64,000 nucleotides of DNA, taken from positions 7,511,922 to 7,575,921 of the forward strand of contig NZ_CP048289.1 of NCBI RefSeq assembly GCF_014084105.1, read 5' to 3'. Every line of letters begins with the position of its first letter. Positions within the stretch are counted from its first letter, which is position 1. The position numbers and the translations under genes were made by a program. The stretch comes from Streptacidiphilus sp. P02-A3a (GTDB lineage Bacteria; Actinomycetota; Actinomycetes; Streptomycetales; Streptomycetaceae). Below the pieces are notes generated by a model that made no database searches, had not been told where the DNA came from, and saw only the letters and a list, made by a program, of their open reading frames with translations. Positions 47,571-56,941 of this stretch are shown piece by piece.

Positions 47571-48035
47571 ATGTATGACGAACGCCTTACCGCACCCGCC
47601 ACGATGTGGCTGCTCCCGCTCGGCAGCGGCATCTCCTTCGGGCTGGTCTTCCTCATCTTCGGCGCGGTCCCCGGACTCGTCGGACTGGTCGCCGGAGGGG
47701 CGGCGGCGGCGATGCTGCTCAGCTCCTACGGCTCCGCGCGGATCCGGGTGGTCCAGGGCCTGCTGGTGGCCGGGGAGGCGCGGATCCCGGTCGAGGCCCT
47801 GGGCGAGTCCTTCCCGATGGACAAGGAGGAGTGCCTGGCCTGGCGTACCCACAAGGCCAACGCCCGCGCGTTCATGCTGCTGCGCTCCTACATCCCCAAG
47901 GGCATCCGGGTGATGGTGACCGACCCGCAGGACCCGACGCCGTACCTGTACCTGTCGACCCGGTTCCCGGAGCGGCTGGCGCAGGCCATCTCGGCTGCCA
48001 AGGCCGACGCCGCGGCAGCCCCGCAGACGGCCTGA
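47571..48035 (+). CDS. DUF3093 membrane protein, 154 aa
   Basis: Conserved actinobacterial family of unknown function. The N-terminus YDERLTAPATMWLLPLGSG is typical; hydrophobic segments (FGLVFLIFGAVPGLVGLVAGGAAAAMLL) form two helices; the cytoplasmic end has AWRTHKANARAFMLLRSYI. ATG at 47571. It is divergent from the thioesterase-dut unit. Confidence 0.85.
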   Translation: MYDERLTAPATMWLLPLGSGISFGLVFLIFGAVPGLVGLVAGGAAAAMLLSSYGSARIRVVQGLLVAGEARIPVEALGESFPMDKEECLAWRTHKANARAFMLLRSYIPKGIRVMVTDPQDPTPYLYLSTRFPERLAQAISAAKADAAAAPQTA

Positions 48036-48081
48036 GCAGGGACTGCCCCAGAGACCGCCTGAGCGGGGCTGTGGCGGCCGT

Positions 48082-48906
48082 TCAGGCCCAGTAGTGAAGG
48101 TCGGTGGGCTGGCGCCCGCGCAGGTCGCGACGGATCTCCTGGGCCAGTCTGGCGGTGTCGCGACGGTTGACCACCGCCCCGGCCGCGGCGCCGACCATCA
48201 TCGGCGTGAGTGTGGGCAGTTTCCTGATGCCGCTGCGGGCGAGCCTGCGGCGCAGCTGCCGACGCAGTTCGCTGCCGCCCGCGAGCACGACCACGGTCCC
48301 CGGTTTGCTGACGTCCAGTCCCCGGCGCTGGGCCCAGACCGCGAGGTAGGCGCCCGCGCGCTGGCGGGTGCTGCCGGCCGCCGGCTGGCCGTAGACCTGG
48401 TAGAGCTCGGCGATGAGTTTGACCTCCACGGCGGCCACCGCGAGCATCTCGCCGGCGATCTCCACCGCCATCGCGGGTGGGACCGGGAGCATGGCGGCCG
48501 CGCCGACCCCGGCGCCGACGACCCCGCTGGCCTTGGCCGCGGCCGAGCTGAGCCGGTCGGCCAGGTCCTCGGCGGTGCGCGCGCCCGGATGCTGGGCGCG
48601 CAGGGTGGCCAGGTCGCGCACGGGGATGCGCGGGGCCAGGTCGAGCAGATTGTCGGTGAGGGCGGCGAGCCTGCGGCCGCGAGGGGCCACAGGGACGGGG
48701 TCCGCGAGCGCGGACCCGTCCCGGACATCCAGCTCGGCGGCGACGCGGACGAACTCGTCCACCGGGTCGCCGCCGGGCTGGCCACTACGGTCGTGCGTAC
48801 TTCGGTCGTACGTACCGCTGTCGTACGTAGTGCGGTCCTGCTGGTCCTGCCGGGTCTGACGGGTCTTACCGGGTGCGGTGCGGGTTCTCAGCCGGAACGG
48901 TCTCAT
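48082..48906 (-). CDS. Conserved hypothetical protein, 274 aa
   Basis: Has a Thr/Arg/Asp-rich N-terminus with repeated TYD/STHD units, then an Ala-rich helical part with VVGAGVGAAAMLPVPPAMAVEIAGEMLAVAAVEVKL, and a C-terminal LTPMMVGAAAGAVVNRRDTARLA glycine-rich segment. This pattern recurs in Streptomyces beside DUF4193 and DUF3093 genes; no function known. A membrane-associated role is possible. Confidence 0.75.
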   Translation of the reverse strand: MRPFRLRTRTAPGKTRQTRQDQQDRTTYDSGTYDRSTHDRSGQPGGDPVDEFVRVAAELDVRDGSALADPVPVAPRGRRLAALTDNLLDLAPRIPVRDLATLRAQHPGARTAEDLADRLSSAAAKASGVVGAGVGAAAMLPVPPAMAVEIAGEMLAVAAVEVKLIAELYQVYGQPAAGSTRQRAGAYLAVWAQRRGLDVSKPGTVVVLAGGSELRRQLRRRLARSGIRKLPTLTPMMVGAAAGAVVNRRDTARLAQEIRRDLRGRQPTDLHYWA

Positions 48907-48928
48907 AGCACCCTCCTACCCGGATATG

Positions 48929-49228
48929 TCAGGCCGCGCAGTCCCGGCAGATGGGGTTGCCGTTCTTCTCGCTGGCGAGCTGGCTCCGGTGGTGCACCAG
49001 GAAGCAGCTCATGCAGGTGAACTCGTCGGCCTGGCGCGGCAGCACCCGGACGGAGAGTTCCTCGTTGCTGAGGTCCGCGCCGGGCAGTTCGAGGCTTTCG
49101 GCGGCCTCGAACTCGTCGACGTCGACCGAGCTGGTCGACTTCTCGTTCCGTCGGGCCTTCAGTTCCTCGATGCTGTCCTCGTTGAGGTCGTCATCGGTCT
49201 TGCGTGGGGTGTCGTAGTCAGTGGCCAT
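48929..49228 (-). CDS. DUF4193 zinc-ribbon protein, 99 aa
   Basis: Acidic N-terminal half with DDDLNEDSIEELKARRNEKST, then EFTCMSCFLVHHRSQL and ICRDC at the C-terminus: two CxxC pairs likely binding zinc. Strongly conserved in actinobacteria; function unknown. ATG at 49228 with a GGGGGAG site. The 450 bases upstream (49229-49683) show no gene and probably hold its promoter. Confidence 0.88.
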   Translation of the reverse strand: MATDYDTPRKTDDDLNEDSIEELKARRNEKSTSSVDVDEFEAAESLELPGADLSNEELSVRVLPRQADEFTCMSCFLVHHRSQLASEKNGNPICRDCAA

Positions 49229-49683
49229 GTCGCTCTCCCCCTTTGGGTGTCTGCGGGTATCTCCAGCGCACGTAACGCGCGGGGAGCCGGACTTGTGCCC
49301 GACCCGAGGGCGAGATTTTGCCTTACTTCAAGGCTCGTTACTCAATCGACACCCGTCCGACCCCCCGAAGGGGTGACCGGAACGGTGTTCTGCCGGGCCG
49401 GGCAGGTGGTGGGACGGTGCGCCCCGCTGGGCACTTACCGTGATCAGAGGGCCGGGAAACGTCCGCCACCACCCGGGTACCACCCTTGCGCCGCAAGGAA
49501 AGCTCCGGGTGGGACGGGTTGCCATGGCCCATCGGCCGCCGCTACTCCGAGTCACCGAGGCAGCAACGGTCACACTGGGTGATCGTCCGAAATGTTCACT
49601 CTCATGGCGGGAAATGTGACCTTCGTCACTGTTCTGAAAAGTCCGGACTTAGTCGTACAAGCCCAGCCGGTGTGACCGGGATC

Positions 49684-50649
49684 TCAGCCCTTGGCGGCCT
49701 GGTTCGCGGCCCGGCGGGCCAGCAGCGCCGCCCGGCGCTCGTCGAAGCGTACGGCCTGGGCGTCCAGCCCCTCCAGGTACATCCCGAGCTCCTGCTGCGC
49801 CTGCACGCCCTCGGGGCCGAGCCCGGAGATCTCCATGACCCTGAGGTGGCGCAGCACCGGCTGGAGCACGTCGTCGTGGTGGATCCGCAGGTTGTAGATC
49901 CCGCCGATGGCCATCTGCGCGGCGGCCCGCTCGAAGCCCGGCATGCCGTGGCCCGGCATCCGGAAGCCGGTGACCACGTCCGCGACGGCGCGCATGGCCT
50001 GGTCCGGGGCGATCTCCAGGGCGGCCTTGAGCAGGTTCCGGTAGAAGACCATGTGCAGGTTCTCGTCGGTGGCGATCCGGGCCAGCATCCGGTCGCAGAC
50101 CGGGTCGCCGGAGTGCTTGCCGGTGTTCCGGTGCGAGATCCGGGTGGCGAGCTCCTGGAAGGCCACGTAGGAGACCGAGTGCAGCATCGAGTGGCTGTTG
50201 TCGGAGGTGAAGCCCTCGGCCATGTGGGTCATCCGGGCCCGCTCCAGGGCCACCGGGTCGACCGCGCGGGCGGTCAGCAGGTAGTCGCGCATCACGATGG
50301 CGTGGCGGCCCTCCTCGGCCGTCCACTGGTGCACCCACGTGCCCCAGGCGCCGTCCCGGCCGAACATGGTCGCGATCTCGTGGTGGTAGCTGGGCAGGTT
50401 GTCCTCGGTGAGCAGGTTCACCACCAGCGAGATCCGGCCGATGTCGGTGACCGGCGACTGCTCCACCGCCCAGGCCTCGCCGCCCATGATCCCGTCGAAG
50501 TCCCGCCCCTGGCTCCACTGCACGTACTCGTGCGGCATCCACTCCTTGGCGACCCCGAGGTGGCGGTTCAGCTCCCGCTCCACCACCTCTTCGAGGGCGT
50601 GGATGAGCCGGGTGTCGGTCCAGGCGGTACTGGTGGGGGCGATGGTCAC
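49684..50649 (-). CDS. desA: Acyl-ACP desaturase, 321 aa
   Basis: Introduces a double bond into fatty-acyl-ACP using a di-iron centre. Iron ligands: the E of EDNLPSYHHEI, EEGRHAIVMRDYL and the later DENLHMVFYRN (ExxH patterns). The start is taken as the GTG at 50649 (MTIAPTSTAWT) with GAGAG upstream; a TTG at 50658 is in frame. Lies next to cutS, upstream of DUF4193. Confidence 0.9.
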   Translation of the reverse strand: MTIAPTSTAWTDTRLIHALEEVVERELNRHLGVAKEWMPHEYVQWSQGRDFDGIMGGEAWAVEQSPVTDIGRISLVVNLLTEDNLPSYHHEIATMFGRDGAWGTWVHQWTAEEGRHAIVMRDYLLTARAVDPVALERARMTHMAEGFTSDNSHSMLHSVSYVAFQELATRISHRNTGKHSGDPVCDRMLARIATDENLHMVFYRNLLKAALEIAPDQAMRAVADVVTGFRMPGHGMPGFERAAAQMAIGGIYNLRIHHDDVLQPVLRHLRVMEISGLGPEGVQAQQELGMYLEGLDAQAVRFDERRAALLARRAANQAAKG

Positions 50650-50790
50650 GGCAGCCAACTCTCGGTACGGATTTCACACACCTACGCCTCCGTAGGTTAC
50701 GCCACCGTAGGTTGTTGCGGCGAATGCTGGCAAGAGCATCCGGGTACGTGGTGACTGCATCGGTTCCACAGCGCCCGCACAGCGACGAGA

Positions 50791-50822
50791 ACCCCGCCGA
50801 CCTGGCAAAAGGCCGACGGGGT
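50791..50822. terminator. Hairpin terminator after cutS
   Basis: ACCCCGCCGACC pairs imperfectly with GGCCGACGGGGT across a short A-rich loop, 30 bases past the cutS stop on the minus strand. Confidence 0.6.
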
Positions 50823-50851
50823 GCGGCGGCGGCGGGCGGCCGCCGCGGAGC

Positions 50852-52075
50852 TCAGCCGATCGGGATGCGCACCCGCATGTCCAGGCCGCCCTCGGGCCGT
50901 CCGGAGGCCTCTATGGTGCCGCCGTGGGCCCGCACCACCGAGCGCACGATCGACAGCCCCAGACCCACGCCCTTGTCGCTGCGGGTCCGCTCCTTGCCGC
51001 TGCCGCGCCGGAACGGCTCGAAGATGTGCTCCAGCTCGTACCCGGGGACCATCTGGCCGGTATTGGACACCTGAAGCTCGCCGACACCGTCCGTGGCCCC
51101 CACCGAGACCCGCACCCAGCCGCCCTCGGCCAGGTTGTACCGGACCGCGTTCTGGATCAGGTTCAGCGCGATCCGCTCCAGCAGCACCCCGTTGCCGGAG
51201 ACCACGGCCGGTTCCAGCCGGTCCTCCAGCCGGACGCCCCGCTCGGCGGCCTCGGACCGGGTCTGCTCCAGCGCCTGCCGGGCGACCTCGGCCAGGTCCA
51301 CCGGGCGCCGGTCGACCAGCTCGTTGTCGCTGCGGGCGAGCAGCAGCAGCCCCTCGACCAGCTGCTCGCTGCGCTCGTTGGTGGCCAGCAGGGTCTTGCC
51401 CAGCTGCTGAAGGTCCGGCGAGCTCTCCGGGTCGGAGAGCTGGACCTCCAGCAGGGTGCGGTTGATCGCCAGCGGGGTGCGCAGCTCGTGCGAGGCGTTG
51501 GCGACGAACTTGCGCTGCGACTCGAACGAGCGGTCGAGCCGCTCCAGCATCTCGTCGAAGGTGTCGGCGAGCTCCTTCAGCTCGTCGTCCGGGCCGTCCA
51601 TCTCGATCCGCCGGTGCATGTCGGAACTGGCCACCTGGCGGGCGGTCCGGGTGATCCGGCCGATCGGCTGGAGCACCCGCCCGGCCATGGCGTAGCCGAA
51701 GGCGACGGCCAGGATCAGCAGCGCGATCAGCGCGCTTATCGACTTGAGCAGCAGCGTGTGCAGCGCGCTGGAGGAGGTGGCCGCCTCCCGCGCGGTCATG
51801 ATCGCGTTGTACTGGTCGCTGTTGATCTCCTGGCCGTCGGCGCCCCGCAGCTGCACGCCGGGGCCGAGCTTGAGGTACTGGGTGTGGCCGACCAGGTGGA
51901 ACGCCTGCGACACGAACACGTACATGACCAGCACCATGACCAGCCCGGCCAGCAGGAACATGCCGCCGTAGAACATGGTCAGCCGGATCCGCAGGGTCGG
52001 CCGGAACGGGAGTATCGACCGGTGGATCTCGGCCGCCGACCAGGAGCGGTCCGGTTGCGAAGGTAGGTCGGACAT
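50852..52075 (-). CDS. cutS: Sensor histidine kinase CutS, 407 aa
   Basis: Membrane sensor of the CutRS pair. Two membrane segments (LTMFYGGMFLLAGLVMVLVMYVF and LIALLILAVAFGYAMAG) enclose an extracytoplasmic loop of about 50 residues; HAMP follows. The H-box is FVANASHELRTPLAIN, the N-box ALNLIQNAVRYN and the G-box GVGLGLSIVRS. The complete protein has no cysteine. It starts 3 bases after the cutR stop. Confidence 0.9.
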   Translation of the reverse strand: MSDLPSQPDRSWSAAEIHRSILPFRPTLRIRLTMFYGGMFLLAGLVMVLVMYVFVSQAFHLVGHTQYLKLGPGVQLRGADGQEINSDQYNAIMTAREAATSSSALHTLLLKSISALIALLILAVAFGYAMAGRVLQPIGRITRTARQVASSDMHRRIEMDGPDDELKELADTFDEMLERLDRSFESQRKFVANASHELRTPLAINRTLLEVQLSDPESSPDLQQLGKTLLATNERSEQLVEGLLLLARSDNELVDRRPVDLAEVARQALEQTRSEAAERGVRLEDRLEPAVVSGNGVLLERIALNLIQNAVRYNLAEGGWVRVSVGATDGVGELQVSNTGQMVPGYELEHIFEPFRRGSGKERTRSDKGVGLGLSIVRSVVRAHGGTIEASGRPEGGLDMRVRIPIG

Positions 52076-52078
52076 GGC

Positions 52079-52732
52079 TCAGATCCGGTATCCGGAGCCC
52101 GGCACGGTGATGATCACCGGGGGCTCGCCGAGTTTGCGGCGCAGCGTCATCACGGTGACCCGGACGACGTTGGTGAACGGGTCGGTGTGCTCGTCCCAGG
52201 CCTTCTCCAGCAGCTGCTCGGCGGAGACCACGGCGCCGTTGGCGCGCATCAGCACCTCCAGCACCGCGAACTCCTTGGGCGCCAGGCCCACCGGCTCGCC
52301 CTCGCGCAGCACCTCCCGGCGGCCCGGGTCCAGGGTCAGCCCGGCGCGTTCCAGCACCGGCGGCAGCGGCGTGGTGGCGCGGCGGCCGAGGGCGCGCACC
52401 CGGGCCACGAGTTCGCTGAAGGCGAACGGCTTGGGGAGGTAGTCGTCCGCTCCGAGCTCCAGGCCCTCGACCCGGTCGCTGATGTCCCCGGCGGCGGTCA
52501 GCATCAGCACCCGGGTCGCCAGGCCCTCCTCGACGATCCGGCGCAGCACGTCGTCGCCGTGGACCAGGGGCAGGTCGCGGTCGAGCACGACCACGTCGTA
52601 CTCGTTCACACTGACCCGGTCCAGGGCGGCCTGGCCGTCGTAGACCACGTCCACCGCCATCGCCTCCCGTCGGAGTCCGGTGGCTACGGCATCGGCGAGC
52701 AGCTGCTCGTCCTCGACCACGAGAACCCGCAA
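52079..52732 (-). CDS. cutR: Response regulator CutR, OmpR family, 217 aa
   Basis: Receiver domain with acidic pocket E7-D8, phosphoacceptor D51 in VVLDRDLPLVHGD, T in MLTAAGD and K in DDYLPKPFAF. The C-terminal winged HTH has APKEFAVLEVLMR and NVVRVTVMTLRRKLG. TTG start at 52732 with AAAGGA 8 bases away. Strongly similar to Streptomyces CutR, which affects antibiotic production and the secretion stress response. Confidence 0.92.
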   Translation of the reverse strand: MRVLVVEDEQLLADAVATGLRREAMAVDVVYDGQAALDRVSVNEYDVVVLDRDLPLVHGDDVLRRIVEEGLATRVLMLTAAGDISDRVEGLELGADDYLPKPFAFSELVARVRALGRRATTPLPPVLERAGLTLDPGRREVLREGEPVGLAPKEFAVLEVLMRANGAVVSAEQLLEKAWDEHTDPFTNVVRVTVMTLRRKLGEPPVIITVPGSGYRI

Positions 52733-52886
52733 CGGAGTGGTCCTTTCGCAGAGGGCTCCCAGGGCAGGCAGTCCGGGGAGGGTGTTCCGGCGGCCCGGGC
52801 ACGGGACGCCGACTGTCGGCTCAATCCTGCCTGGTCGGTGCGTAAAGCAGTGGTAAGCGGGCGTCCGCCGGACGGGGTAGCCGCCG

Positions 52887-52917
52887 CGTCGCGGGCCCCC
52901 GCCGGGGGCCCGCGACG
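52887..52917. repeat. Strong hairpin upstream of cutR
   Basis: CGTCGCGGGCCCCC pairs perfectly with GGGGGCCCGCGACG (14 bp, 3-base loop). It lies 155 bases upstream of the cutR start, in the 395-base gap to the small gene at 53128; no other gene is seen there. It may be in the cutR leader, or end a leftward transcript from further right. Confidence 0.7.
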
Positions 52918-53127
52918 GGCCCCGGGCGGGGCGTCGGCGAACCCGGAAAAGGAGCCTGGAATTCCCAGGGATTCGGAGGTTTCCCCGTCGATGGGCAGGG
53001 GGAGGACGCTCTGTACACCCGCGACCACGCACGCTCCGCCGCGTGGGTTCGCACCCGCCCGACGTGCGACCGTCCGCACTGGGCCTCGCCCGGGGTCGCC
53101 CGACACACAGCAAGGGGGTCTTGCCTC

Positions 53128-53313
53128 ATGGACGCCTTCACCGCCGGCATTCTTCAGCGCATAAGGAAAGCCGAACTGGATCTTCTCGCGGCTCTGGAGT
53201 CGGGCGACGACTTCCTGGCCGAGGTCGAGCAGTCGGAGATCGACGACCTGCACCGCCTGGCCGCCGAACACGGCATCCAGATCACCCCGGCCATGCGACC
53301 CACAGCGGCCTGA
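53128..53313 (+). CDS. Small conserved protein, 61 aa
   Basis: Two predicted amphipathic helices (GILQRIRKAELDLLAALESGDD and VEQSEIDDLHRLAAEHGI), acidic overall, no known function. ATG at 53128 with AAGGGGG at 9 bases. Opposite in direction to cutR. Small proteins of this kind are common in Streptomyces. Confidence 0.7.
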   Translation: MDAFTAGILQRIRKAELDLLAALESGDDFLAEVEQSEIDDLHRLAAEHGIQITPAMRPTAA

Positions 53314-53491
53314 CCAGGCCCGCTGCCGGGTCCCCCACCCCGACCCGCAGCAGCAGCGCCCAGGACGGTCCCCGCGTTCCGGCGGGGCCGCGGGCGCTGC
53401 CCCCACCGCCGTACCGCTGACCCTCCCGTCGGCCCGGGTACGGCTTCCACCAGGAACTCCCCCACCGCAGGACCCGGCCGGTACGGTGCGA

Positions 53492-53548
53492 GGTCCGTAC
53501 CGGCCGGGGTCCGTACCGGCCGGGGTCCGTACCGGCCGGGGTCCGTAC
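53492..53548. repeat. 16-bp tandem repeat
   Basis: GGTCCGTACCGGCCGG repeated three times in full and a fourth time in part, with a diverged inverted copy just before it. It lies between convergent genes. Confidence 0.75.
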
Positions 53549-53553
53549 AGCGC

Positions 53554-53578
53554 GAACAGCCGCCTGGCGCGGCTGTTC
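53554..53578 (-). terminator. Hairpin terminator
   Basis: GAACAGCCGC pairs with GCGGCTGTTC (10 bp, 5-base loop) at the end of the inositol monophosphatase gene, overlapping its stop codon. Confidence 0.75.
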
Positions 53579-54401
53579 AGTCGTGCCAGGCCCCCAGCTC
53601 CTCCAGAGCCTGCTGGAGCGGCTCGAACAGCCCCGCCGGGGCGGCCAGCGTCAACTCACCGGAGGCCGGTTCACCCGGGCGTCCGCCGGTGAGCGCGCCC
53701 GCCTCGGCGGCGAGCAGCACCCCGGCGGCATGGTCCCAGGGGTTCAGCCCGCGCTCGTAGTAGCCGTCCAGGCGGCCGGCGGCGACGTCGCTCAGGTCGA
53801 TCGCGGCCGAGCCGCCGCGCCGGATGTCGCGCAGCCTGGGGATCAGCTCCCGGGCCACCTCGGCCTGCCGGACCCGGCGCTCACGCAGGTAGCCGAAGCC
53901 GGTGCCGACCAGCGCGAGCTCCATCGGCGGCGCCGGACGGCAGCGCATCGGGCGGCCGTTCAGGAACGCCCCGCCGCCGAGCACCGCGTGCGCGGTCTCG
54001 CCGCGCGCGGGCGCCTCGACCACGCCGACCAGCGTCCGGCCGTCCAGTTCGGCGGCGATGCTGACCGACCAGGCGGGCAGCCCGTACAGGTAGTTCACCG
54101 TGCCGTCGAGCGGGTCGATCACCCAGCGGACGCCGCTGCTGCCCTCGGTGGCCGCGCCCTCCTCGCCGAGCAGGCCGTCCGCCGGACGGCGTTCCAGGAT
54201 CAGCTCGGTGATCAGCTTCTCGGCCGCGAGGTCCATCTCGGTGACCACGTCCACCGGGCTGGACTTGGTCGCGGCCACGCCGAGGTCGGCCGGACGGCCG
54301 TCGCGCAGCAGCGCACCGGCCCTGCGGGCGGCCTCCAGGGCCAGTGCCAGGAGTTCCTGCCGGAGTTCCGGCGCGGGTTCCGGTGCGAGCGGGGTGGTCA
54401 T
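53577..54401 (-). CDS. Inositol monophosphatase family protein, 274 aa
   Basis: Metal-dependent phosphatase: DLAAEKLITELI, GEEGAATEGSSG, the WVIDPLDGTVNYLYGLP signature (about 93-108), and the GLNPWDHAAGVLLAAEAG C-terminal motif. Probably dephosphorylates inositol phosphate or a related sugar phosphate. ATG at 54401. Lies 11 bases after the ferrochelatase gene, likely co-transcribed with it. Confidence 0.88.
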   Translation of the reverse strand: MTTPLAPEPAPELRQELLALALEAARRAGALLRDGRPADLGVAATKSSPVDVVTEMDLAAEKLITELILERRPADGLLGEEGAATEGSSGVRWVIDPLDGTVNYLYGLPAWSVSIAAELDGRTLVGVVEAPARGETAHAVLGGGAFLNGRPMRCRPAPPMELALVGTGFGYLRERRVRQAEVARELIPRLRDIRRGGSAAIDLSDVAAGRLDGYYERGLNPWDHAAGVLLAAEAGALTGGRPGEPASGELTLAAPAGLFEPLQQALEELGAWHD

Positions 54402-54411
54402 GGCTGGCCTC

Positions 54412-55587
54412 TCAGTCGGTGGTCGCGGCGTCGGGGTCGGTCCAGTCGGCGCCCGCGGCGGCGGGCAGCGGGTTGCGCAGGGCCGGGCAGCAGTCCGCCG
54501 GGCACAGGTCGTGGCTGGCGCCGAGCGCGCCGAGGGCGCAGCGCGCCGGGTGCTCGCCGCGCGCCCCGGCCGCCCGTTCGAGCACCAGGTCCCGGATCGC
54601 GGCGGCGAAGCGCGGGTCGGCGCCGACCGTCCGGGCCCGGGACACCGGTAGGCCCAGCTTCTCGGCCTCCTCCCGGGCCTGGGTGTCGAGGTCGAAGACG
54701 ACCTCCATGTGGTCGGAGACGAAGCCGATCGGGACCATCACCACGGCCGGGGCTCCCGCGGCGTGCTCGGCCGCCAGGTGGTCGCAGATGTCGGGTTCCA
54801 GCCAGGGCGTCTGCGGGGCGCCGCTGCGGCTCTGGTAGACCAGCTCCCAGGGGCGGTCGGCCACGCCGGTGGCCGCCGCGACGGCCTCGGCGACCAGCCG
54901 GGCGGTCTCCAGGTGCTGGGCGACGTAGCCGCCGCCGGGCCGGGACCGGGCCGGGTCGAGGGGGGCGCCCGAGGTGTCCGCCAGCGCGTTGGGGATGGAG
55001 TGGGTGGTGAACGCCAGCCGCGCGCCGGAGCGTACGCCCTCGGGCAGCTCGGCCAGCGCCGCCAGTGTGTGGTCGACCATCGGCTCCACGAAGCCCGGGT
55101 GGTTGTAGAACGCCCGCAGCTTGTCCACCCGCAGCTCGGCCGCGCCCGGCGCGCCCTGCGCGCGCAGTTCGGTGAGCGCCTGGGCCAGGTTCTCCCGGTA
55201 CTGGCGGCAGCCGGAGTAGTTGACGTAGGCGCTGGTGGTCAGCACCAGCACCCGGCGGTGCCCGTCCGCCGCGATCTCGCGCAGAGTGTCGACCAGGTAG
55301 GGCGCCCAGTTCCGGTTGCCCCAGTAGACCGGCAGCTCCACGCCCGCGGCGGCGAAGTCGGCCCGCAGCGCGGCCAGCAGCTCCCGGTTCTGGCTGTTGA
55401 TCGGGCTGACGCCGCCGAAGAGGAAGTAGTGCCGGCCGACCTCGGCCAGGCGTTCCCGGGGGATGCCCCGGCCGCGGGTGACGTTCTCCAGGAACGGCAC
55501 CACCTCGTCCGGTCCCTCCGGGCCGCCGAAGGACAGCAGCAGCAGGGCGTCGTACGGGCGGGCGTCGCGGGGGTGCTCGGATGACAT
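54412..55587 (-). CDS. hemH: Coproporphyrin-type ferrochelatase, 391 aa
   Basis: Inserts iron into coproporphyrin III (actinobacterial route to heme). [26 protein letters not shown], the [12 protein letters not shown] segment, [12 protein letters not shown] with the catalytic His, and [16 protein letters not shown]. The C-terminal [18 protein letters not shown] cluster matches the [2Fe-2S] ligand pattern of actinobacterial enzymes. ATG at 55587 with AGGA upstream. Precedes the inositol monophosphatase gene. Confidence 0.93.
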   Translation of the reverse strand: MSSEHPRDARPYDALLLLSFGGPEGPDEVVPFLENVTRGRGIPRERLAEVGRHYFLFGGVSPINSQNRELLAALRADFAAAGVELPVYWGNRNWAPYLVDTLREIAADGHRRVLVLTTSAYVNYSGCRQYRENLAQALTELRAQGAPGAAELRVDKLRAFYNHPGFVEPMVDHTLAALAELPEGVRSGARLAFTTHSIPNALADTSGAPLDPARSRPGGGYVAQHLETARLVAEAVAAATGVADRPWELVYQSRSGAPQTPWLEPDICDHLAAEHAAGAPAVVMVPIGFVSDHMEVVFDLDTQAREEAEKLGLPVSRARTVGADPRFAAAIRDLVLERAAGARGEHPARCALGALGASHDLCPADCCPALRNPLPAAAGADWTDPDAATTD

Positions 55588-55702
55588 GGGAATGATCCTG
55601 CCACCGCTCATCACCCCGGCGGCGGACCCCCCGGCCCACTGATTATCTGCTTGCGCCGCCACGTAAGCTGTGAAGATTCGCAACGTCCCTTACGGAGCTC
55701 TC

Positions 55703-56941
55703 GTGCTGTCCACCTACCGCCGGATCTTCGACGCGCCCGGAAGCCTGGGCTTCTCCTCGGCGGGCTTCATCTCCCGGATGCCGCTGTCGATGACCGGTAT
55801 CGGCATCGTCACCATGCTCTCCACCCTGCGCGGCGACTACGGCCTGGCCGGGGCGGTCTCGGCCACGCTGGCGCTGTCCGCCGCCGCGCTCGGCCCCCAG
55901 GTGTCCCGGCTGGTGGACCGGTTCGGGCAGGCCCGGGTGAGCCTGCGGGCCACCGGGCTGACCGTGGTGGCGATGGGGGTGCTGCTGCTCTGCGCCCGCT
56001 GGAACGCGCCGGACTGGACGCTGTTCGCCAGCGCCTCGGTGGCCGGCTGTATGCCGAGCATGGGCTCGCTGGTGCGGGCCCGCTGGGCGCTGATCTACCG
56101 GGGCTCCCCCGCGCTGCACACCGCCTACGCCTTCGAGTCGGTGCTGGACGAGATCGTCTTCATCATCGGCCCGATCCTCTCGGTCGGGCTGTGCACCGCG
56201 GTCTTCCCCGAGGCCGGACCGCTGGTGGCGATGGTCTGCCTGGCGGTCGGGGTGCTGCTGTTCGCCGTCCAGCGCGGGACCGAGCCGCCGCTGCACCCGG
56301 CCGCCCGGCAGGGCGGCGCGACCTCGGCGATCCGCACCCCCGGGCTGTGGGTACTGGTGCTGACCTTCGTCGGGGTCGGCGCGATCTTCGGCTCGGTGGA
56401 CGTGGTGACCGTGGCCTTCGCCGACCACCTGCACCACAAGCCGTTCTCCAGCGTGGTGCTGGCGGTCTACGCGCTCGGCTCCTGCGTCGCCGGGATCGTC
56501 TTCGGCACACTGCGGCTGCACGGCCCCTTGTCCCGGAGGTTCCTGGTGGGGATCATCTGCATGGCGGTGAGTATGCTGCCCCTCCTATTCGTGAGGAACC
56601 TCGTGGCCCTGGCGGCGGCTCTGTTCGTCGCCGGGCTGTCCATCTCCCCGACCATGGTCACCACCATGGGGCTGGTGGAACGGATCGTCCCCGCCTCCAA
56701 GCTCACCGAGGGGATGACCTGGACCACCACCGGCCTGGCCGTCGGCGTCGCCTTCGGCTCCTCGGCCGCCGGGTGGGTGGTGGACGACGCGGGCGCATCG
56801 GCCGGTTTCCGGGTGACCGTGGCCGCCGCCGCCTTCGCCGCCGCCACGGCGTTCCTCGGGGCACGCCGACTCAGGTCGGCACCGGAACAGCAGGAGCGTG
56901 CACATGTCGACGACGACCAGTGGCAGCACCAGCCCGGCTAG
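55703..56941 (+). CDS. MFS transporter, 412 aa
   Basis: About 12 hydrophobic segments of the major facilitator superfamily with an intervening acidic/His-rich loop. MTGIGIVTMLSTLRGDYGLAG near the start and RLVDRFGQARV (MFS loop motif) in the first half. The GTG at 55703 has GGAG at 5 bases and is preferred to the GTG at 55670. The last 13 codons overlap the next gene. Substrate unknown. Confidence 0.82.
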   Translation: MLSTYRRIFDAPGSLGFSSAGFISRMPLSMTGIGIVTMLSTLRGDYGLAGAVSATLALSAAALGPQVSRLVDRFGQARVSLRATGLTVVAMGVLLLCARWNAPDWTLFASASVAGCMPSMGSLVRARWALIYRGSPALHTAYAFESVLDEIVFIIGPILSVGLCTAVFPEAGPLVAMVCLAVGVLLFAVQRGTEPPLHPAARQGGATSAIRTPGLWVLVLTFVGVGAIFGSVDVVTVAFADHLHHKPFSSVVLAVYALGSCVAGIVFGTLRLHGPLSRRFLVGIICMAVSMLPLLFVRNLVALAAALFVAGLSISPTMVTTMGLVERIVPASKLTEGMTWTTTGLAVGVAFGSSAAGWVVDDAGASAGFRVTVAAAAFAAATAFLGARRLRSAPEQQERAHVDDDQWQHQPG

